The position numbers and the translations under genes are program-made. Shown in pieces: positions 1-11,518 of a DNA stretch of 64,000 nucleotides. The stretch covers positions 4,140,242-4,204,241 of the forward strand of contig OX328097.1 of assembly GCA_946811185.2 (NCBI GenBank). The letters are read 5' to 3'. The notes under the pieces are model-generated. The model made no database searches. It was given only the letters and a program-made list of their open reading frames with translations, and was not told where the DNA came from. Position 1 is the first letter of the stretch; every line of letters starts with the position of its first letter. The stretch comes from Hippopus hippopus. Lineage: Eukaryota > Mollusca > Bivalvia > Cardiida > Cardiidae.

Positions 1-59
1 AAAACAACTATAGTTGTGAAAGATGTTATGAGGGTTATGATGGCATTTCGTCTGACGAT

Positions 60-252
60 GAAATTTTTGACTTGTACATATCGAAAGCATTTGAATGCAA
101 CAAAATGAATGTGTCTCAAATGATGAGATTTTTTTTCTTTGGGATATGGAGAAAAATGCTGGTTATAAGCGTTATCTGTTTTTTTTCACGATGTTTTAAG
201 GAAACCTTTCTCAGTGTAGTTAAAACACTGTACCTGCAAGAGATAGTACCTT
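60..252 (+). mobile_element. family A copy, diverged
   Basis: CGAAAGCATTTGAATGCAAC, GTGTCTCAAATGATGAG and GAGAAAAATGCTGGTTATAA; hairpin decayed. Confidence 0.65.
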
Positions 253-369
253 TGGGCGGACATTTTTTTTTTATCATTTTCATTCCACTGTGATATAGAA
301 ATTTTAATACAACGGTAAATATCTAAACAAATCTGATTGGTCATTTACACTCAGCGATCACCTGGTTGT

Positions 370-985
370 CTGTGCATGTCATATTCATTGAAGATTGACC
401 CGTCTGCTATGATGCATCACTATCCTGTACAGAATAAATATGTACAGGCGATGCGTACACCTAAAACTCTGCTGCAGAAAAGTAGCAAGCGGAAAATGGT
501 TATTGATAAAACGTCTTTGAAAAAATCAAGCATGTTTTTCACTCCAATTTCGACATGAAATATGATAATTTCAAATGTATTTTTTTAAAGAAAAATATTT
601 GTTTCTTTTTTTTGCAAATCCTTGTTACTGTATGTACAGTTTCTTAATTTAGACATAGGGAGACCCGTGATTCGTGCTACAGACTTTGACAACAAAAATA
701 GTGTCCCCACCATGTTTTGCTTATACCGGGGCTATTTCTCAAGCATATAGGGGCTGTGAAAACATGAATGACTGGTATGTAAGCTAACTATGACTGGATG
801 AAATTTAACAAATTGTAATTTATTGAGTAAAGGTTAATTCTCTTTTGAAATTGCTGCATCGACTACCGTCCTGAAAAGTAGTCCGGTTCTGTATTCAGAA
901 TGCCCAGAATCAGAGATTGTGTATCTAAAAATGCCACCTAGCGGGAGATAATAGCGATCACCTTTGAAATAACTACGAGCTTCTA
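370..985 (+). repeat. diverged repeat shared with 53960-54215
   Basis: GAAAAGTAGTCCGGTTCTGT, AGAATGCCCAGAATCAGAGA and CACCTAGCGGGAGATAAT recur in order at 54.1-54.2 kb. No gene seen. Confidence 0.65.
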
Positions 986-1209
986 AAAATAGCACTGATC
1001 AATCAGATACGTTCGAATATCAGTTAATCTATTTATTAAAATTTGATTGTCACACTATCTCACAAAACATGATTCATAAAATATCTTATCGGACTATTTC
1101 TTCCGTGCATCCTGATCATGATCTGCATTTTCTGCAATTGCAACCGAAAGTAACGCTCTGGAGAAGGGGACGTACTTATTTTCGTAATATATCATACCAA
1201 GCAGGTCTT

Positions 1210-1337
1210 CGCACTGACCAAATCATGAGGTAGAACGAACATTTGACAAGCAGAAGAGTTACCAAAGGCAAAAAGTTTCGACACAGGTCAGCCTTCGCTG
1301 ACTGCGCAGGCTGACCTGGGTCGATACTTGTGCAGTT
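1210..1337 (-). mobile_element. family B fragment
   Basis: ACCAAATCATGAGGTAGAAC and a central hairpin CTGCGCAGGCTGACCTGGGT. Confidence 0.72.
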
Positions 1338-1400
1338 TTTTTTTTTTTTTTTTGGAGAGCAGGACTCAAGTGTATTGCAGAATGTTAAGGATTGCTACCC

Positions 1401-1612
1401 CTAACTCATCGGTAAAATATCGTGTAACGTCGACGTTTTCGTAAAGGCTATTCGGCCAATCTCGGCAGCTTCCATCTTTTAATATGAGAGTTAGGGGCCG
1501 TAGACTCACTAACTCATCGGTAAATATCGTGTAACATCGACGTTTTCGGAAAGGCTATTCGGCCAATCTAGGCAGCTTCCGTCTTGTAAGATGAGAGTTA
1601 GGGTCCGTAGAT
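1401..1612. repeat. tandem duplication, 108-bp unit x2
   Basis: Two adjacent copies (starting 1401 and 1509) each begin CTAACTCATCGGTAAA and end near CCGTAGA; they differ by scattered substitutions. Confidence 0.9.
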
Positions 1613-1846
1613 CTTAAGACTTAGATTGCATATTTTAACAATTCCTCACACAGGTAAAGTTACCAGATGTTCACCGCATAATTGCTGTCGTGACGAGAGG
1701 ATACCACGGCGAGGATGCCTGGGTGAAAACCTATCATGTTTCGTACGGAACATACTGCTCTAATATGATTTACGTTCGAGATACCGATGGCTCTCCGATG
1801 GTAATGTTTTTCTTATTTGAGCCATGCTCTGCCAAAAGGGAGTTTA

Positions 1847-2363
1847 TTATTATACTGCAAAGAAATTTCTCGTGATCTGATTGGATAATATGCCCCGAAC
1901 ATATATATCATGTACACCGGCAAAACCAACGTAAAAGCAGTTTCCCTTTCGGGAGCCCCGTATACATGACTACACTTTCAACACAACATCCAAAATGGCG
2001 GCGTCGATCAAGATTAACATCAAAAATATGCGCCAAACTGCACGTTTTAGCACGTTTTACCAAGGTTTCAGTGACGTCAGTTCCCAGTGACGTCAGTTTT
2101 CATTGAATTGAGGCACTCAAAAGGGAAATCCTACTTCGACAGCGTACTCAATTTTTGGAATCAAAAAACAGGTAAAATTCGCTTAACACACGTTGAAATG
2201 GTAAAGCTTTGCAGTATAATAAATTCGTTGTACGGTCAGGTGGCAGGGGACTTGGAAACTTGTTCACGGCTGTGGAGAATCATGTCGCCACTTCGGCTCG
2301 GGGCGACATGATTCACCACAGCCGTGAACAAGTTTCCAAGTCCCCTGCCACCTGACCGTACAA
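1847..2363 (+). mobile_element. family D composite element, copy 1 (with 136-bp foldback)
   Basis: A roughly 375-bp body with inverted ends ATTATACTGCAAAG (from about 1849) and CTTTGCAGTATAAT (2207-2220) is followed by a near-perfect foldback (2228-2363) starting TTGTACGGTCAGGTGGCA. The inverted copy at 41221-41735 has the same composite layout. Confidence 0.85.
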
Positions 2364-2612
2364 CTAATAATGTATCTCGGTGATGCGTGATACCTCGCAA
2401 GTTATCACGTGATCATAGATCTATAAAGTCCATTTTGTACAACAATCAACTGAATCATGAGGCACGCTGGGGTCCTTTGATATGTAGAAAATTCATCAAA
2501 AGCAAAAGGTTTCGACTTAGGTGAGCCTGTGCGATCTGCGCAGGCTGACCTAGATCGATTTTTTATTTAATTTTTTTTGAAGATGCATTCAACCCTCTTT
2601 TCTCTGAGCGTG
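2364..2612 (+). mobile_element. family B copy, diverged
   Basis: GTGATACCTCGCAAGTTATC, AATCATGAGGCACGCTGG and CTGCGCAGGCTGACCTAGAT; abuts family D copy 1. Confidence 0.78.
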
Positions 2613-2637
2613 GCTATTTTTTTTTTTTTTTGTCTGT

Positions 2638-2725
2638 CGAGCCTGGTAACTCAGTAAGTAAAGTACGGGGCTTCTAATCTATGAGTCCTGAGTTTGAATA
2701 CCAGCTTTGCCAAGCTCTTTGAAAA
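2638..2725 (+). repeat. tRNA-like SINE head, degenerate
   Basis: CCTGGTAACTCAGTAAGTAA and GAGTTTGAATACCAG resemble A- and B-boxes. Confidence 0.45.
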
Positions 2726-3083
2726 AAATGATGATAGTCATTAGTTCCCAAATCACATCTGAACAATGTGACTGCGATGTTTACGTGGCCGAAAAGCAAC
2801 CTATGGATTTCAATATGTTTTGGCCAGAAATGGTCAAGGACGCTCCTGGGTTGCCATCCACTAAACTGCTTACGCACGAATTTGCGCACGCAGTTTAGTT
2901 TTAAGCAAGCATATAAAGTCTGAAAACTAGTTTCTCTAAACTTCATAACTTTTCGATTTGAGTAAATAACGTTATTTGCATAACTTTACGCCAGAACATA
3001 CATGTGCGTTTGGAATTTTTAATTTTTCCGGTCATTTCATTTACCTTTGTACATGTACTTATACATATGTGAGAGGTAGAGGG
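2726..3083. other. intergenic, no gene recognised
   Basis: Contains a small inverted repeat CTAAACTGCTTACGCA / TGCGCACGCAGTTTAG (2862-2899). Confidence 0.5.
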
Positions 3084-3146
3084 GTGTGTGTGCGTATGTG
3101 AGAGAGAGGTTGAGGTGTGTGTGGAGGGGGGATGTGTGTGTGTAAG
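3084..3146. repeat. GT/GA-rich low-complexity tract
   Basis: Imperfect GTGTGTG, GAGAGAG and GGGG runs. Confidence 0.8.
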
Positions 3147-3212
3147 TTATGGTGTAGGAAGGCCATGTAGAAAATAAGATTATGTCTTAACATGTTACCT
3201 TCTCTAAGTAAA

Positions 3213-3217
<5 letters not shown>

Positions 3218-3246
<29 letters not shown>
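3218..3246. repeat. (TTA)n microsatellite
   Basis: About ten uninterrupted TTA units. Confidence 0.95.
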
Positions 3247-3249
<3 letters not shown>

Positions 3250-3299
3250 TGGATATGTATAACAGGAATCGTAAGTGTATGTATATACAATCCTGAATA

Positions 3300-3410
3300 A
3301 TTTGCGTAATCTACACAGTTTAGTTAAAGGTACCACAGGAACGCAATAGGTCAACTGGCATTGCAAATATGGCTGAAATAATGTTAAAAACAGCGTTAAA
3401 CACGCAAAAC
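3300..3410 (+). mobile_element. SINE 3' end fragment (uncertain)
   Basis: AATAGGTCAACTGGCATTGC and GGCTGAAATAATGTTAAAAA CAGCG-like tail resemble the SINE bodies at 38.1 and 45.9 kb. Confidence 0.45.
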
Positions 3411-3587
3411 AATTACTATTTCGATGGATCACATCGATTGGTCGCTTGTAATAGGCCTAAGCCATCATTCTCCTTTTCCTACAGTCTTTTCTACCCTGTC
3501 TCGAACAATTCAAAAGATCCGAGTAAGATTTAATTTGTCGTGCTTTCAGTTTGGAAGAGTAATCATTTTTTGTCGCCTCGTGAAGAG

Positions 3588-3809
3588 TTTAACACACGAT
3601 GCCGACTTTCAACGACCCTGGTAAAGAAGCCTTTAGAAAACATTCCGGGAAAAGGAGAAAATGCTGATAACCAGCATTTTCTCCTTTTCCCACAATGTTT
3701 TCTACCCTATAAAAGAAAAATTGCACTGTTTGAGCCACATTGAAATTGTCGTCTGCAAAGACCTTCAATTTGGACAAGGCTAAAATTTTGTCGTCTGGTA
3801 AAGGGTTAA
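3588..3809 (-). mobile_element. family A TTAA hairpin element
   Basis: Hairpin GGGAAAAGGAGAAAATGCTG at 3648; closes GGTAAAGGGTTAA at 3797-3809. Confidence 0.9.
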
Positions 3810-4574
3810 AAGAATCCATAGCCTCGTAGATTACTAAGATAGGTACTTATGGCTCAGTTGGGTCTACTTTTAAGCATATTCTACAAATCTCAATAGGTCA
3901 GTGTATTAGCAATACCTCGAATAACTGATGAAATCGAATTATCGATATTTTTATTTCCTATCTATTTATTCCTAGGTTTTCAACGCCAACACAGACAGCA
4001 ACGCGAAAAGATTTCAATTCATTTATCCAAATATCTTGGCAAAATGCATTCGTATACACCCGGTGACTTGGGAGAATCAAATAGCCATGAGACTTGAACT
4101 GTTTGGGTGTGTTCTTAACGATTAGGAGCGTCCACAGCATGGAAGTGTTGGAGAGTGGGGGATACTAAACTGATAAATCTACCCGTCAAAGCTCCCGTAA
4201 CCCCTCCGACTGAGGATACAAAGATCGATAAGTTTCTATGTTAGGGAGAGATAAACTCTTTTTCTAGGCCTTTGTAGACATCGGTTAATCTTCAAACAAT
4301 AAAATATGCTCAAAACACAAAGTTTGTTTTCACCAAGATGCACGTTGAGCGCTACGCAGAAGCCGAAACCGAGGAGCTCCGGTACACCGGATATGACGTT
4401 GTGCATAAATTACGAATCCACCACAATGTATCCTCTTCCTCAGCCTAATTATTTTAGAAAGCATTTTGCTGCAAGAGGAAAAAAATCGATGCCAGAGCTG
4501 ATATGTTGAATTGTATTTGGTGTGGAACAGTCCGTTTAATTTCAAAATACGAAATGAAGCTCAAGTCCATTTTA
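3810..4574. other. intergenic, nothing recognised
   Basis: AT-rich unique-looking DNA with only short ORFs. Confidence 0.5.
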
Positions 4575-4765
4575 GCGGACACTGTAGATTAAAAGGCTGC
4601 ATAAATAGACATGTACAACCGTCTGTCTACCCATAACCCTCAAAGCTAGGGAACCCGATCTGTTCCCTTCGCAGAATGTGTGGATCAAGATCAGACCGCA
4701 AAGAACATGCCGTCTGATCTGTGATCTACACTATCCGCTCCTTTGCGTTTCTCCACAAAATAGCT
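4575..4765 (+). mobile_element. family F copy, diverged
   Basis: GATCAAGATCAGACCGCAAA and CCGTCTGATCTGTGATCTAC. Confidence 0.72.
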
Positions 4766-4989
4766 ATGAATGCGTACTATTTCAGCTGGTTTTCGTAAAG
4801 GACGGGGTCCCTTTCATTACATCCGTGCTCTACAAGATAAAAGTACACAAAAAAACTCAAAGTTTTGCCATCAAAAATAGTGTAGGCTGAGATAAGACTG
4901 AAAAGAGCACGCGTTCTGAGCTTGGATTTACGCTAGCTGAATTTTTATGATAAATTCTTGGCAGAAAGGCCATCAGTATCTATATTCCA

Positions 4990-5218
4990 TTAACCCTTTA
5001 GCAAACAATCCCTGGTTTTTACAACACAGAGGAAGAAGCCTTCTGAAAACATTGTGGGAAAAGGAGAAAATGCTGGCAACCAGCATTTTCTCCTTTTCCC
5101 ACAATGTTTCCTATTCTTCAAAAGTCAAGTTTCAATTTTTGAGACACATTTATTTTGTCGTCTGCAAATGCTTTCAATTTGAACAAGTCTAAAATTTTGT
5201 CGTTTGGTAAAGAGTTCA
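4990..5218 (-). mobile_element. family A TTAA hairpin element
   Basis: Starts TTAACCCTTTAGC; near-perfect hairpin about 5050-5108. Confidence 0.92.
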
Positions 5219-5450
5219 TTTGTGTCACGCTCTAGGAAAAGGTTGTTTATTGCATATCCGTGATTCATTACCAAGCAAATCATAACATGATATAATTTGT
5301 CGAACAACCTAGTCAGTCACGAGGTAGACTGTTCCCTATACATGCAGAAAATCGACTAATGGCAAAAGGTTTCGGCCCAGGTCGCCCAGGCTGACCTGGG
5401 TCGAAACCTTTTGCAGATGCATTAAGCCCTCTTTTCACAGATCATGGTTC
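5219..5450 (+). mobile_element. family B copy
   Basis: GTGTCACGCTCTAGGAAAAG start; shortened hairpin CCCAGGTCGCCCAGGCTGAC; abuts a family A copy. Confidence 0.82.
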
Positions 5451-5547
5451 AATTACCCCTAACCACATAACAAAAGTTTAGACATATAAAAATTGGAAAC
5501 GTTTGCAGATTACAAAGTAACTGTCGCGCATCAGATGACATTCAACT

Positions 5548-5673
5548 GAAAAAGGTGAAAACATTCTAGGAAAAAGCTAAAACTGCTGATCACCACCATG
5601 TTCTCTTTTTCCCTCATATGCTTTCAAAAGACTTTGTCCTTAGGGTCATCAAAACTTGGGATTATTTGGTAAA
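5548..5673 (+). mobile_element. family A fragment, decayed
   Basis: Hairpin remnant GAAAAAGCTAAAACTGCTGA and end GGGATTATTTGGTAAA. Confidence 0.6.
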
Positions 5674-5845
5674 ACAGAGGCTGTAACTGGATATTGTAAA
5701 AGAAAGTGTAAACCATGTCACAGACATTCAGATTTAAACATGTCCTCTGAAAGACCCCTTAAAAATGCGGGAAAAGGCAAAATTGCTGGCAGCAAGCAAT
5801 GTCCACTTTCGTACAAATTTTTCAACTCTATCAGAGACCAGCCCA

Positions 5846-6050
5846 GCCGGGTAGCTCGGTGGTTAGCGTATCTTACTCGTGACCTGGTGGTTGCGAGTTC
5901 ATTGCCCGGTTGCAGCAAACCTTTTTGGCGATTTTTGCCTCTTACCTCTGTTGCGCTTGGAAAGGAAGTTGTGTAAGTACTGGTGTAAGAAAGCTAGGAA
6001 AAATATGAGTAGGTTCACTGGCCGCCGTGATATGACATTAGCTGTTAAAT
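5846..6050 (+). mobile_element. tRNA-derived SINE, diverged
   Basis: Head CAGCCGGGTAGCTCGGTGGT, body ending GGTTCACTGGCCGCCGTGAT and TATGACATTAGCTGTTAAA. Confidence 0.75.
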
Positions 6051-6323
6051 GTTAAAATCCAATACAAACAGAAGTAACTATCAGAGACCATTTAGACTAA
6101 CATCAAATACATGTATTTTGTTTTCAATCTGGAAGACAAAGATTTGTAATTTGGAAATGGGTTACTGTGAAAACGAAACCAATCAATTTCTCCCCCACCA
6201 CCCCCCAAATAAAAAGACTCTTTCTTGGTTATAAACAGGAATGGAGAAGATTCAAAGCTAACTTCTCTTCATGAATAACATTTCATGAATAACATATTTT
6301 TTTTTTTTTTTTTTTTTTATCTC

Positions 6324-6539
6324 TTAACCTGATCATAAAATTTTAGACTAGTCTAAATTGAAGCATTTGCAGAGGACAAAGTTTGCACAATAATGGGACT
6401 TATCTCTAGAAGGGTAGAAAAACAATGTGGAAAAAGGAGAAAATGCTGGAAACCAGCTTTTTCTCCTTTGCCCACAATGTTTTCAAAAGCCTTCTCCATC
6501 AGGGTCGCTAAAACTCTAGATTGTTCGGTAATGGGTTAA
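6324..6539 (+). mobile_element. family A TTAA hairpin element
   Basis: TTAACCTGATCATAAAATTTT start; ends GGTAATGGGTTAA. Confidence 0.88.
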
Positions 6540-6808
6540 AATATTTCACACATTCATTTTCGTCTTACAGCATTAAACAAATCACTCCAGGTTAAAAGGC
6601 CTACTACTACTACTTCTAAACCATTTTGGCTAGCAAGAAAGAAATTATCATTGGAGAATTGAGAGGATGGTGCTTACCATTATTCATTTCATTTCCATCC
6701 ACGTCTTCAAAAGGCAGTGAGAGAGGGGCCATTATTGTGAAGAAAGAGGCAGACAGGCTGTTGCAATGAAACATAATTATACTTTTTAAAAGACAAGTCA
6801 AAATATTG

Positions 6809-6811
<3 letters not shown>

Positions 6812-6844
<33 letters not shown>
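6812..6844. repeat. (CT)n microsatellite
   Basis: About 16 CT units. Confidence 0.95.
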
Positions 6845-6847
<3 letters not shown>

Positions 6848-6859
6848 CCTTGCATCGTG

Positions 6860-8240
6860 TGATGATATCATTTCAAATTGTTTTTAATGAATATTGCATG
6901 ACTTAGGCACTTTTTCCTCATAATTTAGCCTTTCAATATTCTTTTTATCCTTAAGTTGGAAATTTTGGTAAGGAAAATGGCGGGCGAAATGTAAGTGTTT
7001 GATGAAATTGAAAATAAATTGAACTAAAAAAAAATGAAATGAAAATGGGTAGATTCTATATTTTCAATAAATTTCAAAAGAACTATAACACAAACTTTTG
7101 GTATTTGGTCTTTTTTTGTTCGTACTCGATGGAAGTTTTGAAACGAAATAGACGAAATGGAAATCGATAGACGAAATCGGGGATCATATATACATATAGA
7201 TCCCTGACGAAATGGAAATCGTCACGTCTCGAATTTCATACTTACTTGAGGTCAAAATAATCTTTTAACAGTATCATTTCAATATCTTTTTAAAGAATAC
7301 CACACGACATATGCAATTTTCCCCTCAATGTTCATATTTCATTGTCAAAATTGTCTTTTAATCAATGGAAATTTGGCTTCGAAATGGAAATACATGTAGT
7401 TTGACGAAATAGAAATTATTGACTTGAATCACAGGTTAGCCCTGCTGGAATTAGGCTAAAAGGGATACATTGCGTATATTACGACGTTCTGTATCGAGAG
7501 CGTTTAGTTTCCATGTTCAAATAATAGGAAATAATATTCGTTGCTCGATAATTTTCCATAATTTGAAATTGCAATCCATGCCACACCACGTGGAGGCGCT
7601 CTCGACCGTGGCCCATTTTTTTCCTTTTCCGTACACATTTTTATTCAGTCTATTTCTATCTCTCAGACCACAGTTCCATTACGTCAAACGATTTGCATTA
7701 CTACGTCCATTTCGTAACAAAATTTACAAAAAAGTATGACTAGCTCTACAGAACAAATATTCGTTTTGTGTAATATTCTTTCCAAATTAATCATTATAAA
7801 TTACGATAGTCGTTTTCATTTCTGTTCAGCAGAGATGGCCGATTTCCATTTCGCCCACCGATTCCATTTTTTAAAAATTCACATAGTAAGGGAAATAGAC
7901 TGATAAAACTCTTATGAAAAAGTGCTTTTAAAATCAGTTTAAAACGATTCAAGATTACTGCAGTATTTCTATTACATAATTATTTTCTACCCCACTTCTA
8001 ATTTAAAATTAATGTCCTGATAAATTCCATTTCGTCAAGCGATTTCCATTTTATGATTTCGTAATATATGTAATTCAGTAAGGGGTATGAACACAAATAT
8101 GACTAGTTCGTATATTATTCTTTTAAGAATTTACAAAGAATGTAATAGATCTGCTCATTATCATTTTTTTTCCCAACTGTAAACCTTTATCAATTTGATC
8201 CACCAGTTCCATTTTGCAAGGAAAAAGGTATAGGAAATAA
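6860..8240. repeat. diverged repeat region with recurring CGATTTCCATTTCGTC motif
   Basis: GACGAAATGGAAATCG occurs at 7158 and 7204, with related GAAATGGAAAT near 7392; the reverse complement occurs near 7839 and 8027. The segment from about 6860 also resembles that from about 7265 (TATCATTTCAATAT.. then TGGAAATTTGG), giving a decayed unit of roughly 400 bp. No gene is seen. Confidence 0.6.
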
Positions 8241-8292
8241 AACGAACAAGATTCTTCCTAAAACTAAGGCAGCCTATGGTGGGGTCAAACAT

Positions 8293-8317
8293 CTCATTCA
8301 TTCATTCATTCATTCAT
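8293..8317. repeat. (ATTC)n microsatellite
   Basis: About six ATTC units. Confidence 0.85.
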
Positions 8318-9449
8318 CTTATAATTTGTGCGACTTTTAGAAGTTCCTGTATGTCATAAACACTTTTACTATCTTTCCACTCTGTTTACACTGATTTTCG
8401 TCACTGGGAAGTTCTGTGTGGTACGAACCGGAATAATTTTATGGTCGAAGGGAGAAAACTCGTACATACTGACATCACTTTCTTAATGGCAGAGTTACGT
8501 CCCTTATATTTATGGACAACATAAAACCAATGACGAATAAACATCATTGCAGTTTTTGAAGACGATTTGTATCGAAAAAGATGTTCGTAGAGCTGTCATT
8601 ATTTCTGGTATAGTTTAAGACAGGATTGTAGACGCTGCTACTTCTGAAAATATCATGACAGTAGACAAAAGAAAGAAAAACCAATAGCAGACGTGGTTAC
8701 TATTTTGTAAATAGGCGGTAGTCTCCCTTGTATTCGTCACATTTGTAAACAAGGCGACCGCCAAAATTTAAACTCGGAAGTAACAATTCGGTTATCAAAG
8801 TAAGAGCTCACGCAGAATATAACTTTTATAATAAAATTTATCAACTGATAATGTATACGATAAATAAGCTTTCTTATGTTACAATTTAAACTTATAACAT
8901 GTGTTCTTTCAATTTGGTTTTCAAGGTTATTAACAAACATCGTTAACATGGGCTGAATTGTCGAATTCCAATCATTTCTTTGATCATTGACCGTAAGGAA
9001 CAGGGGACAGAAAGTGAAAGCATACCTGAATCTTCCACGCTAATAGATCTATATGGAGATGAAAGCTATGTTTTTTCCCGATATTATTGATGATGATTCC
9101 AGTTTAGATCCCCCCTTTTTTGAGTGGAAGTGTGTTGTAAGAGGGGAGGTCACTCTCTATTAATTTGAACACTTAATCCTTTAGACAATAAATTGATTTA
9201 AGGAAAGGGCACCTAATGCAGATTCCTGTATCATCGCCTCTCATCGCCGAAAAACGTACGGATTCTGCTAAGACTCGGGTAATCCTTAATCGTTTGGCCG
9301 ATAGATGCTGGTTCCCTGCATTGATTACGGATATACCAGAGTCTTAGCCGAATCTGTACGATGAAATGCGATGTTACACGAATCCCATTAGGGTGCCCTA
9401 TCCTTAAAATAACGCAACAGCATCCTACCTTTGACAGAAAAATACCAAC
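8318..9449. other. intergenic, nothing recognised
   Basis: No ORF over about 75 codons and no match to the repeat families in this window. Confidence 0.5.
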
Positions 9450-9637
9450 GGGCAAACCATAACTTTAATAATCAGCACAGACTAAACTTGAGCGTACTTA
9501 TGGACGTGCAGTCTGATCTTGAATCTACACGGTCCATTCAGAACATTTTTCCAAAAGAAAACTCCTTTGAAATAGTAAAGACTGGGTTTTTAAAATCGGC
9601 TTTAAAGATTCATTTTACTTATTTAGCAGGATAAGGG
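9450..9637 (-). mobile_element. family F copy, partial
   Basis: GTGCAGTCTGATCTTGAATC and TTTAGCAGGATAAGGGTTAA end. Confidence 0.75.
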
Positions 9638-9955
9638 TTAACAGAGAGTCCGGGTTTTTCGATAGACCGTATGGGTATAAATTAACCTTGCACCGCTTCT
9701 TAAAGTTTCGGTGTGACTGTAATAGTTGAAAAAAAGACTATTCCAAGGGGGGGGTAACAATAAGGGAGAGTACTCTTCATAACTAATGAATAAACAGATT
9801 GTACGAGTTTTTTCCCTTCGACCATAAAAATCACAATGGAATTTGACGTGACTGTTTCCAGACCCGAGACCGATCCACAATATGGAATTTAGGAGCTTTA
9901 ATTTCTCTCGTTTCCTTTATTCTAGTCCAATTTTTATTTATCGAAACTTTCGATT

Positions 9956-10249
9956 CACAACAGAACAAGGGGGCATAATATCAAGCTACTCAAACCATCA
10001 GCAAATACAGAATTAAGAAAAAACAGCTTTAGCAATAGGGTAGTTGACACATGGAATAGTCAACCATTTGATATAGTAAACGCTACCAGTGCGAATTCCT
10101 TCAAAAACAAACTTAACAGTCACTGGAAAAAACACCCTTATAAATTTGACCCGCAATGCTACACCAGCACACCACAAAACAGAACAATAACAAACAGGTG
10201 GACCACAAGAAGCCAACGACTTTCCCTGGGTCCGGATAACAGTGAGTAA
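9956..10249 (+). mobile_element. LINE (non-LTR retrotransposon) reverse-transcriptase C-terminal fragment
   Basis: An open frame ending TAA at 10247-10249 encodes RTRGHNIKLLKPSANTELRK then NSFSNRVVDTWNSQPFDIVN and SFKNKLNSHWKKHP. The F-SNRVV-x-x-WN-x-x-P and SFKNKLDxxW motifs are typical of the end of CR1/L2/Jockey-type ORF2 proteins. Only the 3' end is present, as in 5'-truncated insertions. Confidence 0.75.
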
Positions 10250-10966
10250 ACAGTGAGTAATTTTGATCTTTTAAAACTTCTATTTGCCTACTATCTTTAT
10301 TCGCAATTTTGTTGTAGATCTAGTTGGACTAAAATTTGATTTTCTTATTACAGGCAGTTGGCTGCTTAGGATAGGAGGCCTACCTTCGATTCGGAGGGTG
10401 GCTCTGTTGTTATTTTTGTGGCTTTGTCTCCGCTAGAGCGCTGTACGCTCTAGCCCATAGAGGAGAAACAATTACAAGTATAACGTTAGGGTTACCCTTT
10501 GTTTTGAAGGTGGAGAGGGGTTTGTTAACCCTGTTTCAAGTGGGATTCGGGGACCTACCTCCGAAAAAAATTCAAATTTACAGCGATTCTGACACAGTAT
10601 GAGAGCAGTTGTGCTAGTGAAACTCAAATAAATAGACTAGATCTTTCTTCAATAAATATTTGCTGAGTTACATAGATCTACTGTAAGCGGTCGAAATAGT
10701 GGTCCGGACTGCCGACGACAGCCTTGATCAGAAAAACAGGACTGAAATTATTTTGCACTGTTATTACTCCATACAGACATAAGTTTTGCTCTTGATTTAA
10801 TTTTACTCTTGCATACAAGGATGATACGCAGTTGACATATATGCCCGTGTACCAGCGTCAACATTGAAATGGGAAACAGACGGAAAACGGTCAATCGTAG
10901 GTCACCGGCTGTACATAGAATAGTAAACTGACTGTGATAATTACAAATTTGCGGAGGGTCCTCACA
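10250..10966. other. intergenic, possible LINE 3' flank
   Basis: Follows the LINE stop codon; contains a small hairpin CTAGAGCGCTGTACGCTCTA (10434-10453). No poly(A) marks the LINE end. Confidence 0.4.
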
Positions 10967-11076
10967 ATGGCACGGTCGTTTTAAAGCAAGCTCCCAAAGA
11001 ATCTGATAGCTCAGGAGTGCCAGGAATCAATGCCATTCTTCTGGGACCACCTGGGTCGGGCAAAGGAACCCATTGA
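10967..11076 (+). pseudogene. adenylate kinase (AK2-like) first-exon fragment with P-loop
   Basis: One frame reads KQAPKESDSSGVPGINAILL then GPPGSGKGT and stops after His (TGA 11074-11076). GINAILLGPPGSGKGT is the nucleotide-binding P-loop start of adenylate kinase 2. An ATG at 10967 is out of frame with it by one base, and no GT donor follows GKGT where the AK2 exon should be spliced. It therefore looks like a dead exon copy rather than a working gene; the rest of the kinase is not visible nearby. Confidence 0.55.
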
Positions 11077-11242
11077 ACAGCTTAAATATGATGAACCTTA
11101 CTAATATCTTGAAGTAGTCTTTACAGAATTACTATTAAAGTCCTATCAAATTCATTCAGAGAAATTTTCCACTTTTTCAATAATTGAAATGATATTATTA
11201 TGTGAATATTTGATCCAACTTTTTTAGCAGGTATCAAATTAA

Positions 11243-11330
11243 GTCAGAGGCGATTTCCATTTCGTGGAAAAGATTTTCATTTCGTCAATTTCGTGAAAAA
11301 ATTTCCATTGCGATTGTAGGCCTACCGCGT
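11243..11330 (+). repeat. CGATTTCCATTTCGT-motif cluster next to the CRNKL1 start
   Basis: Three TTTCCATTT / TTTCATTTCGTC-like motifs, the same as in the 6.9-8.2 kb region, 130-220 bp upstream of the CRNKL1 ATG. Confidence 0.6.
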
Positions 11331-11461
11331 TTTTTATGTTAATGTCAATTTCACGAAACGCCGTTTTCTGTCGAAAATAAAATATTTGTTTTCGAAAACC
11401 AGAGTATTGCTCGAATTAACATTGTGGAAAGAAGAGAATAACAGTTAACAGCATCAAAATG

Positions 11462-11518
11462 ATGGACCCAGATATGGAATCGAAAGAAGACAAGAAAAAG
11501 ATGCCGAAAGTTGCTAAG
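11462..11518 (+). CDS. CRNKL1: CRNKL1 exon 1 (residues 1-19)
   Basis: ATG-initiated exon ending KKKMPKVAK, matching the PKVAKVKNK junction of the family; donor GTATAA, phase 0. The 5'UTR and promoter are not resolved; no clear TATA box is seen. Confidence 0.9.

Noticed and set aside
2707..2898. Open frame ending THEFAHAV, resembling an HExxH metalloprotease motif
   Set aside because: Sixty-three codons only, next to a SINE head; the motif lies in a local inverted repeat (CTAAACTGC..GCAGTTTAG) and lacks any other protease feature.
5656..5976. 106-codon open frame
   Set aside because: Runs across a decayed family A piece and a SINE head; not a gene.
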